Assembly (NCBI GenBank): GCA_029817715.1
Contig: JARUPY010000079.1
Coordinates: forward strand, 1-64,000
DNA from: Melastoma dodecandrum
Lineage: Eukaryota > Streptophyta > Magnoliopsida > Myrtales > Melastomataceae
Reading direction: 5' to 3'
Length of the DNA stretch: 64,000 nt
Part shown: piece after piece, positions 53,801 through 64,000 of the stretch
Layout: the number at the start of each line of letters is the position of its first letter
Numbering within the stretch: the stretch's first letter is position 1
Notes under the pieces: generated by a model
What the model saw: the letters and a program-made list of their open reading frames with translations, nothing else
The model's database searches: none
Told to the model about the DNA's origin: nothing
Made by a program: the position numbers and the translations under genes

Positions 53801-55265
53801 ATGCAACCGATGTGCATCGCCGCATGCCGCCTGAACCTTATGCTCCCGAACTTAATCTGCCTTTTCCGAAGCCATAAATGTTCTCGCAATGCTTCCCAAA
53901 CTATTCAAAATTGGAGTGTTCTTCATTTGACATTCGGGTACCTTTCGTATGCAACAATGAGGAACCCCGGCTGCACATACTCATGCCAAGGTTGTGCATC
54001 CCGCATGCTCCGTACCTTGATGATTCCGAACTTGCATTTTCCGAAGCCTAAATGATCTCCAAATGCTTCAAATACTATTCAAAATTGGTGTTCTAACATT
54101 TGACATTCGGGTCCCTTTTCGTGTTGCAGAAGGAGGAACCCCCTGCTGCACAAAACCTCATGCAAGGTTGTGCATAGCGCATGCTCCGTACCTTGATGCT
54201 TCCGAACTGTGCTTTTCCGAAGCCTAAATGATCCCCAAATGCTTCCCAAACAATTCAAAAAATTGGAAACATCTACATTTGACATTCGTGTCCCTCTTCG
54301 TTGCACAATGAGGAACCCCGCGCACAACTTACGCAAGGCGTTGTGCATCCCCTGCATGCTCTCCGTACCTTGATGCTTTTCCGACCTTGCATTTTCCGAA
54401 TAGACCTAAATGATCTCCAAATGCTTCCCAAACTATTCAAAATTAGTGTGTTGTACATTTTGACATTCGGGGTCCCTTTCGTTTGCACAAGGAGTAACCC
54501 CGAGCCACAACTCATGCAGGTTTGTGCATCCCCCATGCTCCTAAACACTTGATATTCCGAACTTCTGCGTTGTTTTCCGAAGCCTACACTGATCTCCAAA
54601 TGCTTCCCGAAACTATTCGAAATTGGAGTTCGACATTTGACATTCGGGTCCCTTTCGTTTGCAATCATGGGAGGAACCCCGCGCACGAACTCATGCAACG
54701 TTGTGCATCCCGCATGCTCCGTACCTATGATGGCTTCCGAACTTTGCATTTTCCGAAGCCTAAATGTTTCCCAAATGCATCCCATAACTATTCAAAATTG
54801 GTGTTCTACATTTGACATTTTCGGGTCCCTTTCGTTTCCACAAGGAGGAACCCCGCGCACAACTCATGCAAAGGTTTGTACCATCCCGCATGCTCCGTAC
54901 CTTGATGCTTCCGAACTTGCATTTTTCGAAGCCTAAATGATCTCTCTCAAATGCTTCCCAAACTATTCAAAATAGTGGTTGTACATTTGACATTCGGGTC
55001 CCTTTCGTTTGCTCAAGGAGGGAAACCCCAGCGCACAACACATGCAAGGTTTTGCATCCCGCATTGCTCCGTACCTGATTTTGCTCTCCGAATCTGCACT
55101 TTCCGAAGCCTAAATGATCCCTCAAAAGCTTCCCAAACTATTCAAAATTGGAGCTCTACATTTGACATTCGGTTTCCCCTTTCGTTTGCACAATGAGGAA
55201 ACCACGCGCACAACTCATGCAAGGATTTGTGCATCCCGCATTGCTCCGTACCTTGATGCTCTCGC

Positions 55266-55294
55266 AAAAAAAAAAAAAATTTTTGGGTGGGGGC
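55266..55294. other. Homopolymer insertion A14-T5-G-rich
   Basis: A run of 14 A, then 5 T, then GGGTGGGGG replaces the stretch of the monomer between TGATGCT and TTCCCGAAGCC. Three adjacent homopolymer runs in a satellite that otherwise lacks runs longer than four or five bases suggest a sequencing artefact. Confidence 0.8.
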
Positions 55295-57613
55295 CATGTT
55301 TCCCGAAGCCTAAATGATCTCCAAATGCTTCCTCAATACTAATCAAAATTGGAGTAACTACATTTGACATTCGTGTCCCTTTCGTTTGCACAATTAGGAA
55401 CCCCGCCACATCCAACTTAAAACGCAAGGTTGTGCATCCCCGCAATGCCTCCGAACCATGATGCTCTCTGAACTTAGCCCATTCCTGAAGCCTAAATGAT
55501 CCCCAAATGCTTCCCCAAACTATACAAAATTGGAGTTCTTACATTTGAACGTCGGGTCCTCTTTCGTTTTGCACAAGGAGGAACCCCGCGCACACCAAAC
55601 TCCTGCAACGTTGTGCATCCCCGCATGCTCCTACCTTGATGCTTCCGAACATTGTGCATTTTCCGAAGCCTAAATGTTCTCAAAATGAGCTTCCCAAACT
55701 ATTCAAAATTGGTGTTCTACATTTGACATTCGGGTCCCTTTCGTTTGCACCAAAGAGGAACCCCCCCCCGCACAACTCAGGCATGGTTTGTACAACCCGC
55801 ATGCTCCGAACCTTGATGATTCGCGAACTTTGCATTTTCCGAAGCCTAAATGATCTCCAAATGCTTCCCAAACAATTCAAAATTGGAGTACTACATTTGA
55901 CATTCGTGTTCCCTTTCGTTTGCACAATGAGGAACCCCAGCGCACAAGCTTACGCAAGGTTGTGCATCCTGCCTGCTCCGTACCTTGATGCTTCCCGAAC
56001 TTGCATTTATCGAAGCCTAAATGATCTCCAAATGCTTCCCAAACTATTCAAAATTGGTGTTGTACATTTGATCATTCGGGTCCCTTTCCGTTTGGCACAA
56101 GGTGGAACCCCCGCGCACAACACATGCAAGGTTGTGCATGCCCCGCATGCACCGTACCTTGATCGTTCCGAACTTGCACTTTCCGAAGCCTAAATGAATC
56201 CCCTAATGCTCTCCAAACTATACAAAATTGGAGCTCTACAATTGACATTCGGTTCCCTTTCAGTTTGCACAAGGAGGAACCACCTGCGCACAGCTTAAGC
56301 AAGGTTGGTGCAACCCGCATGCTCCTACCTTGTTGCTTCCGAACATGCCTTTTCCGAAGCCACAATGATCTCCAAATGCTTCCCCAACAATTCAAGAATT
56401 GGAGTACTACATTTGACATTCGTGTCCCTTTCGTTTGCACAATGAGGACCCCCGCGCACAACTTACGCAAGGTTGTGCATACCCCGCAACGCTCCGTACC
56501 TAAGCTTTCTGAACATGCATTTTTCCGAAGCCTAAATGATCCCCAAATGCTCTCCCAAACAATTCAAAATTGGAGTTCTACATTTGGCGTTCGGGTCCCT
56601 TTCGTTTGCACAAGGAGGAACCAACGCGCACAAACTCATGCAACGTTGGTACCATCCCCGCATGCTCCTACCTTTGATGATTCCGAACTGGCATTTTTTT
56701 TTCCGAAGCCTAGATGATCTTCCAAATGCCTTCCCAAACAATTCAAAATTGGAGTACTACATTTTGACATTCGTGTCCCCTTTTCGTTGCACAAATGAGG
56801 AACCCCACGCTACATACTTACGCAAGGTTGTGCATCCCGCATGCTCCCGTAACCTTGAATGCTTCCGAACTTGCATTTTTCGAAGCCTAAATGATCTCCA
56901 AATGCTTTCCCAAACTATTCAAAAAATTGGTGTTCTAACATTTGACCATCCGGTCCCTTTCGTAATGCCCAAGAGGAGGGAACCCCTGCGCCACCAACTC
57001 ATGCAGAGGTTGATGCATCCCGCATGCTCCGTACCTTGATGATACCGAACTTGCATTTTCCTGAAGCCTAAATGATCTCCAAATTGCTTCCCAAACGTAT
57101 TCGAAATTGGAGTTCTACATTTGACGATTCTGGTCCCTTTCGTTTGCACAAGGAGGCAACCTCGCGCACAACTCATGCAAGGTTGTGCATCCCCGGCATG
57201 CTCCGTACCTGAATGATTCCGAACTTGCATTTTCGCGAAGCCTAAATGATCTCCAAATGCTTCCCAAACTATTCAAAAATTGGTGTTCAACATTTGACAT
57301 TCGGGACCCTTTCGGTTTGCACAAAGGAGGAACCCCCGCGCACAACTCAGGCAAGGTTGTGACATCCCGCATGCTCCGTACCTTGATGCTTCCCGAAACT
57401 TACATTACCCGAAGCCTAAATGATCCCCCAAAATGCTTCCCTAACAACTCAAAATTGTGAGTACTACATTTGACATTCGTGTCCCATTCGATGCATACCA
57501 ATGAAGAACCCCGAGCACTAACTTACGCAAGGTTTGTGCATCCCGCTATGCTCCGTACCTTGATGCTTCCGAACTTGCCATTTTCCCCGAAGCCTAAATG
57601 ATTTCTCGCTAAT

Positions 57614-57630
57614 GGGGCCCCCCCCCCCCC
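57614..57630. other. G4-C13 homopolymer run
   Basis: GGGG followed by 13 C occupies the site A region of one monomer, about 30 bp before the T-rich tract. It probably shares the cause of that tract. Confidence 0.85.
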
Positions 57631-57657
57631 TTTCCCAAACTTATTCAAAATTGGTGT

Positions 57658-57820
57658 TTGTGTTTTATTTTTTTTTTTTTTTATTTTTGTTTTTTTTTTT
57701 TTTTTTTTTTTTTGTTTTTTTGTTTTTTTTTTTTTGTTTTTTTTTCTTTTTTTGTTTTTTTTTTCTTTTTTGTTTTTTTTTATTTTTATTTTTTTTTTTT
57801 ATTTTTTTTTTCTTCTCTCT
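57658..57820. repeat. T-rich low-complexity tract, about 163 bp
   Basis: A nearly pure T tract with isolated G, A and C interrupts one monomer between TTGGTGTTTG and ATTCTACATTTGAC, just after site B. The satellite resumes in register on the far side. Its reverse strand would be poly-A, but there is no element body, no target-site duplication I can see, and no polyadenylation context that would make it a retrotransposon tail. The frames across it encode only phenylalanine-rich nonsense. It is best read as a low-complexity read error or, less likely, an expanded simple repeat. Confidence 0.85.
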
Positions 57821-59692
57821 ATTCTACATTTGACTTTCGGGTCCCTTTCGTTTCTCAATGAGGAACCCCGCCGACAACTTTACGCAAGGTAGAGCATCCC
57901 GCATGCTCCCGTACCTTGATGCATCCTAAAAAGAACTTGTGATGCATTTTCCGAAGCCTATAATGATCTCCAAATGCTTCCCAAACTATTCAAAATTGGT
58001 GTTTTTACATTTGACATTCGGGTCCCTTTCGTATTCACAAGGAGGAACCCCGCGCACAACACATGCAAGGTTGTGCATCCCGCAAGCTCCGTACCTTGAA
58101 TGATTCCGAACATTGCTTTTTTCCGCAGCCTAAATGATCTCCAAAATGCTTCCAAAACTATACGAAATTGGAGTTCTACATTTGACATTCGCGGATCCCT
58201 TTCGTTTGCACAAGGAGGAACCTCCGCGCACCAACTCAATGCAACGTTGTGCATAACCCGCATGCTCCCCGTACCTTGATGCTTCCAGAACTTGGCATTT
58301 TCCGAAGCCTAAATGTTCTCCAAATGCTTCCCAAACTATTCAAAATTGTTGTTCTACATTTGACATTCGGGATCCCTTTCGTTTGTGCACAAGGAGGAAC
58401 CCCCGCTCACAACTCCACGCAAGGTTGTGCATCCCGCATGCTCCGAACCTTGATGCTTCCGAACTTGGCATTTTTCCGTAAGCCTAAATGATCTCCAGAT
58501 GCTTCCACAAACTAATCAAAATTGGAGTACCACATTTGACATTCGTGTCCCTTGTCGTTGCACAACGAGGAACCCCGCGCACAACTTACGCAAGGTTGTG
58601 CATCCCGCATGCTCCGTACCTTTATGCTCTCCGTAACTTGCATTTTCCGAAGCCTAAATGATCTCCAAATGCTTCCCAATACTATTTAAAATTGGTGTTC
58701 TACATTTGACATTCGGGTCCCTTTTCGTATGCACAAGGAGGAACCACCGCGCAACCAACTCACGCAAGGTTGTGCATCCCGCATGCTCCGTCACCTTGAT
58801 GATTCCGAAATTGCATTTTCCGAAAGCCTAAATGATCTCCAAATGCTTCCCAAACTATTCGAATTGGAGTTCTACATATGACATTCGGGTCCCTTTCGTT
58901 TGCACAATGTGGAACCCTGCGCACAACTTACGCCAGGTTGTGCATCCCGCATGCTCTGAACCTTGGGGCTTCCGAACTTGCATTTTCCGAAGCCTAAATG
59001 ATCCCCAAATGCTTCCCAAACTATTCAAAATTGGAGTTCTACATTTGACATTCGGGTCCAATTCGTTTGCACAATGCGCAACCCCGCGCACAACTTACGC
59101 AAGGTTGTGTATCCCGCATGCTCCGAACCTTGGTGCTTCCGAACTTGCACTTTCCGAAGCCTAAACGATCCCCAAATGCTTCCCAAACTATTCAAAATTG
59201 GAGTTCTACATTTGACATTCGGGTCCCTTTCGTTTGCACAATGAGGAACCCCGCGCACAACTTACGCAAGGTTGTGCATCCCGCATGCTCCGAACCTTGG
59301 TGCTTCCGAACTTGCATTTTCCGAAGCCTAAATGATCCCCAAATGCTTCCCAAACTATTCAAAATTGGAGTTCTACATTTGACATTCGGGTCCAATTCGT
59401 TTGCATAATGAGGAACCCCGCGCACAACTTACGCAAGGTTGTGCATCCCGCATGCTCCGAACCTTGGTGCTTCCGAATTTGCATTTTCCGAAGCCTAAGT
59501 GATGCCCAAATGCTTCCCAAACTATTCAAAATTGGAGTTCTACATTTGACATTCGGGTCCCTTTCGTTTGCACAATGAGGAACCCCGCGCACAACTTACG
59601 CAAGGTTGTGCATCCCGCATGCTCCGAACCTTGGTGCTTCCGAACTTGCATTTTCCGAAGCCTAAATGATCTCCAAATGCTTCCCAAACTAT

Positions 59693-60700
59693 TCTAAATT
59701 GGAGTTCTACATTTGACATTCGGGTCCCTTTCGTTTGCACAATGTGGAACCCCGCGCACAACTTACGCAAGGTTGTGCATCCCGCATGCTCCGAACCTTG
59801 GTGCTTCCGAACTTGCATTTTCCGAAGCCTAAATGATCCCCAAATGCTTCCCAAACTATTCAAAATTGGAGTTCTACATTTGACATTCGGGTCCCTTTCG
59901 TTTGCACAATGTGGAACACCGCGCACAACTTACGCAAGGTTGTGGATCCCGCATGCTCCGAACCTTGGTGCTTCCGAACTTGCATTTTCCGAAGCCCAAA
60001 TGATCCCCAAATGCTTCCCAAACTATTCAAAATTGGAGTTCTACATTTGACATTCGGGTCCCTTTCGTTGCACAATGAGGAACCCCGCGCACAACTTACG
60101 CAAGGTTGTGCATCCCGCATGCTCCGAACCTTGGTGCTTCCGAACTTGCATTTTCCGAAGCCGAAATGATCCCCAAATGCTACCCAAACTATTCAAAATT
60201 GGAGTTCTACATTTGACATTCGGGTCGCTTTCGTTGCACAATGAGGAACCCCGCGCAAAACTTACGCATGGTTGTGCTTCCCGCATGCTCCGAACCTTGG
60301 TGCTTCCGAACTTGCATTTTCCGAAGCCTAAATGATCTCCAAATGCTTCCCAAACTATTCTAAATTGGAGTTCTACATTTGACATTCGGGTCCCTTTCGT
60401 TTGCACAATGTGGAACCCCGCGCACAACTTACGCAAGGTTGTGCATCCCGCATGCTCCGAACCTTGGTGCTTCCGAACTTGCATTTTCCGAAGCCTAAAT
60501 GATCCCCAAATGCTTCCCAAACTATTCAAAATTGGAGTTCTACATTTGACATTCGGGTCCCTTTCGTTTGCACAATGTGGAACACCGCGCACAACTTACG
60601 CAAGGTTGTGCATCCCGCATGCTCCGAACCTTGGTGCTTCCGAAGTTGCATTTTCCGAAGCCTAAATGATCCCCAAATGCTTCCCAAACTATTCAAAATT
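59693..60700. repeat. Four-monomer higher-order repeat, 666-bp period
   Basis: TCTAAATT at 59,693 and 60,359, and CAATGTGG with GGAACACC at 59,908 and 60,574, are each exactly 666 bp apart. The period is four monomers less two bases, because two of the four carry the one-base TCGTTGCAC loss (60,065 and 60,231). The second copy shows only its first two monomers; the following ones lack the one-base losses, so it is partial. Confidence 0.8.
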
Positions 60701-61231
60701 GGAGTTCTACATTTGACATTCGGGTCCCTTTCGTTTGCACAATGAGGAACCCCGCGCACAACTTACGCAAGGTTGTGCATCCCGCATGCTCCGAACCTTG
60801 GTGCTACCGAACTTGCATTTTCCGAAGCCTAAATGATCCCCCAATGCTTCGCAAACTATTCAAAGTTGGAGTTCTACATTTGACATTCGGGTCCCTTTCG
60901 TTTGCTCAATGAGGAACCCCGCGCACAACTTACGCAAGGTTGTGCATCCCGCATGCTCCGAACCTTGGTGCTTCCGAACTTGCATTTTCCGAAGCCTAAA
61001 TGATCCCCAAATGCTTCCCAAACTATTCAAAATTGGAGTTCTACATTTGACATTCGGGTCCCTTTCGTTTGCACAATGAGGAACCCCGCGCACAACTTAC
61101 GCAAGGTTGTGCATCCCGCATGCTCCGAACCTTGGTGCTTCCGAACTTGCATTTTCCGAAGCCTAAATGATCCCCAAATGCTTCCCAAACTATTCAAAAT
61201 TGGAGTTCTACATTTGACATTCGGGCCCATT

Positions 61232-63400
61232 TCGTTGCACAATGAGGAACCCCGCGCACAACTTACGCAAGGTTGTGCATCCCGCATGCTCCGAACCTTG
61301 GTGCTTCCGAACTTGCATTTTCCGAAGCCTAAATGATCCTCAAATGCTTGCCAAACTATTCAAAATTAGAGTTCTACATTTGACATTCGGGTCCGTTTCG
61401 TTTGCACAATGAGGAACACCGCGCACAACTTACGCAAGGTTGTGCATCCCGCTTGCTCCGAACCTTGGTGCTTCCGAACTTGCATTTTCCGGAGCCTAAA
61501 TGATCCCCAAATGCTTCCCAAACTATTCAAAATTGGAGTTCTACATTTGACATTCAGGTCCCTTTCGTTGCACAATGAGGAACCCCGCGCACAACTTACG
61601 CAAGGTTGTGCATCCCGCATGCTCCGAACCTTGGTGCTTCCGAACTTGCATTTTCCGAAGCCTAAATGATTCCCAAATGCTTCCCAAACTATCAAAATTG
61701 GAGTTCTACATTTGACATTCGGGTCCGTTTCGTTTGCACAATGAGGAACACCGCGCACAACTTACGCAAGGTTGTGCATCCCGCATGCTCCGAACCTTGG
61801 TGCTTCCGAACTTGCATTTTCCGAAGCCTAAATGATCCCCAAATGCTTCCCAAACTATTCAAAATTGGAGTTCTACATTTGACATTCGGGTCCCTTTCGT
61901 TGCACAATGAGGAACCCCGCGCACAACTTACGCAAGGTTGTGCATCCCGCATGCTCCGAACCTTGGTGCTTCCGAACTTGCATTTTCCGAAGCCTAAATG
62001 ATCCCCAAATGCTTCCCAAACTATTCAAAATTGGAGTTCTACATTTGACATTCGGGTCCGTTTCGTTTGCACAATGAGGAACCCCGCGCACAACTTACGC
62101 AAGGTTGTGCATCCCGCATGCTCCGTACCTTGGTGCTTCCGAACTTGCATTTTCCGAAGCCTAAATGATCCCGAAATGCTTCCCAAACGATTCAAAATTG
62201 GAGTTCTACATTTGACATTCGGGTCCGTTTCGTTTGCACAATGAGGAACCCCGCACACAACTTACGCAAGGTTGTGCATCCCGCATGCTCCGAACCTTGG
62301 TGCTTCCGAACTTGCATTTTCCGAAGCCTAAATGATCCCCAAATGCTTCCCAAACTATTCAAAATTGGAGTTCTACATTTGACATTCGGGTCCCTTTCGT
62401 TTGCACAATGAGGAACCCCGCGCACAACTTACGCAAGGTTGTGCATCCCGCATGCTCCGAACCTTGGTGCTTCCGAACTTGCATTTTCCGAAGCCTAAAT
62501 GATCCCCAAATGCTTCCCAAACTATTCAAAATTGGAGTTCTACATTTGACATTCGGGTCCGTTTCGTTTGCACAATGAGGAACCCCGCGCACAACTTACG
62601 CAAGGTTGTGCATCCCGCATGCTCCGAACCTTGGTGCTTCCGAACTTGCATTTTCCGAAGCCTAAATGATCCCCAAATGCTTCCGAAACTATTCAAAATT
62701 GGAGTTCTACATTTGACATTCGGGTCCCTTTCGTTGCACAATGAGGAACCCCGCGCACAACTTACGCAAGGTTGTGCATCCCGCATGCTCCGAACCTTGG
62801 TGCTTCCGAACTTGCATTTTCCGAAGCCTAAATGATCCCCAAATGCTTCCCAAACTATTCAAAATTGGAGTTCTACATTTGACATTCGGGTCCCTTTCGT
62901 TTGCACAATGAGGAACCCCGCGCACAACTTATGTAAGGTTGTGCATCCCGCATGCTCCGTACCTTGGTGCTTCCGAACTTGCATTTTCCGAAGCCTAAAT
63001 GATCCCCAAATGCTTCCCAAACTATTCAAAATTGGAGTTCTACATTTGACATTCGGGTCCCTTTCGTTGCACAATGAGGAACCCCGCGCACAACTTACGC
63101 AAGGTTGTGCATCCCGCATGCTCCGAACCTTGGTGCTTCCGAACTTGCATTTTCCGAAGCCTAAATGATCTCCGAATGCTTCCCAAACTATTCAAAATTG
63201 GAGTTCTACATTTGACATTCGGGTCCCTTTCGTTTGCACAAGGAGGAACCCCGCGCACAACTTACGCAAGGTTGTGCATCCCGCATGCTCCGAACCTTGG
63301 TGCTTCCGAACTTGCATTTTCCGAAGCCTAAATGATCCCCAAATGCTTCCCAAACTATTCAAAATTGGAGTTCTACATTTGACATTCGGGTCCCTTTCGT
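61232..63400. repeat. Dimeric higher-order stretch, 333-bp period
   Basis: The shortened TCGTTGCAC variant (166-bp monomer) alternates with the full-length form. It begins at 61,232, 61,565 and 61,897, and again at 62,731, 63,064 and 63,397. Steps are 333 bp, or 332 where a neighbour has lost one T near 61,692. The GTCCGTTTCG variant sits in the intervening full-length monomers between 61.3 and 62.1 kb. This dimer is independent of the site A/B dimer of the left array. Confidence 0.85.
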
Positions 63401-64000
63401 TGCACAATGAGGAACCCCGCGCACAACTTACGCAAGGTTGTGCATCCCGCATGCTCCGAACCTTGGTGCTTCCGAACTTGCATTTTCCGAAGCCTAAATG
63501 ATCCCCAAATGCTTCCCAAACTATTCAAAATTGGAGTTCTACATTTGACATTCGGGTCCCTTTCGTTTGAACAATGAGGAACCACACGCACCACTTACGC
63601 AAGGTTGTGCATCCCGCATGCTCCGAACCTTGGTGCTTCCGAACTTGCATTTTCCTAACCCCAAATGATCCCCAAATGCTTCCCAAACTATTCAAAATTG
63701 AAGTTCTACATTTGACATTCGGCTCCCTTTCGTTTGCACAATGAGGAACCCCGCGAACAACTTACGCAAGGTTGTGCATCCCGCATGCTCCGAACCTTGG
63801 TGCTTCCTAACTTGCATTTTCCGAAGCGTAAATGGTCCCGATATGCTTCCCAAGCTATTCCAAATTGGAGTTCTACATTTGACATTCGTGTCCCTTTCGT
63901 TGCACAATGAGGAACCCCGCGCACAACTTACGCAAGGTTGTGCATCCCGCATGCTCCGAACCTTGGTGCTTCCGAACTTGCATTTTCCGAAGCCTAAATG

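Larger units (their letters stand above)
50161..58880. repeat. Indel-rich satellite block 2, with its own linked variants
   Basis: About 49 distorted monomers; landmark spacing averages about 178 bp over 50.1-57.6 kb, without the central hump of block 1. Under the indel noise there are recurring linked variants absent from the clean arrays. One set is AACAATTCA + GAGTACTAC + ATTCGTGTCC + CAATGAGG + TTACGC (near 50,516, 52,156, 55,886, 56,401, 56,751, 57,460). Another is CAACGTTGTGC followed about 70 bp later by AAATGTTCTC (near 52,580, 54,697, 55,605, 58,240, and less exactly 50,958 and 53,805). The block is thus a real third segment with noise on top. No gene is supportable. Confidence 0.85.
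1..64000. repeat. Tandem satellite DNA, 167-bp monomer family, whole window
   Basis: The sequence is head-to-tail copies of one 167-bp unit from first to last base, in one orientation throughout, with no unique sequence between copies. Landmarks recur in each copy in fixed order: GCGCACAAC, a GCATGC palindrome, TTCCGAAGCC, TGATC-CC, CAAACTATTCAAAATTGG, TTGACATTCGGGTCC and GTTTGCACAA. Clean stretches keep the 167-bp step exactly over tens of kilobases; the indel-rich blocks keep the same order with longer spacing. A near-nucleosomal unit and long monotonous arrays are typical of eukaryotic centromeric or pericentromeric satellites. I do not recognise this family as one I can name, so species and chromosomal position are open. 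Confidence 0.98.
58881..64000. repeat. Clean array, subfamily 2, right edge of window
   Basis: About 31 monomers of 166-167 bp, nearly all C at site A and A at site B, with CTTACGC, CGAACCTTGGTG and CAATGAGG. Private substitutions are far more common than in the 1-35 kb array. Recurrent secondary variants (TCGTTGCAC with one T lost, GTCCGTTTCG, GGAACACC, CAATGTGG, TCTAAATT) mark local higher-order units. The array continues off the right edge. Confidence 0.95.

Noticed and set aside
57658..57820. Poly-A tail of a retrotransposon on the minus strand
   Set aside because: There is no element body next to it, no visible target-site duplication, and satellite resumes directly on both sides.
57612..57861. 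Phenylalanine-rich reading frames across the T-rich tract
   Set aside because: Runs of T encode phenylalanine in any frame; there is no start context or domain, and the tract is low complexity.
1..64000. CRISPR array
   Set aside because: Repeats are contiguous with no unique spacers, and the unit is 167 bp. There are no cas genes.
1..64000. rDNA, tRNA, telomere repeats, LTR or terminal inverted repeats
   Set aside because: None of their hallmark sequences is visible; everything is accounted for by the one satellite family.

Overview
The whole 64 kb window is one family of head-to-tail tandem satellite DNA. I found no gene, RNA gene, transposon, CRISPR array or unique sequence that I can support. 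The unit is 167 bp (about 47% GC by hand count). That is close to nucleosome repeat length, which is common for eukaryotic centromeric or heterochromatic satellites. The host is therefore almost certainly a eukaryote. I do not recognise the family and cannot name the species; a centromeric or pericentromeric position is an inference.

Layout, left to right. (1) 1-35,003: a hyper-homogeneous array of about 209 monomers. Nearly all variation is at two positions 31 bp apart: site A (89 + 167k, C or T) and site B (120 + 167k, A or T). The monomer types are a (C/A), b (T/T), c (T/A) and a very rare d (C/T). Their order is not random: alternating a/b dimers (334 bp), two tandem pairs of a 9-monomer unit (1,503 bp), and a 10-monomer block copied 13 monomers away. 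(2) 35,004-41,035: the same satellite full of small indels, mostly insertions. Spacing rises from about 180 bp at the edges to about 240 bp in the middle and falls again. (3) 41,036-47,057: clean monomers grading from subfamily 1 into a second subfamily. (4) 47,058-47,865: a short indel-rich patch. (5) 47,866-50,160: clean, mainly subfamily 2. (6) 50,161-58,880: a second large indel-rich block carrying its own linked variants, odd homopolymer runs and a 163-bp T-rich tract. (7) 58,881-64,000: clean subfamily 2 with 333-bp and 666-bp higher-order periods.

Reading: the left end looks like a recently homogenised array core. The right end looks like an older, more diverged flank of the same array. 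The insertion-biased blocks look more like poorly corrected long-read consensus than evolved DNA, although real linked variants survive inside the 50-59 kb block. Both array ends run off the window. All monomers I followed have the same orientation.

Short reading frames occur in every monomer on both strands, but they are by-products of the repeat and I do not call them genes. I did not find a new coding system. What is worth attention is the repeat architecture and the assembly-quality signal.
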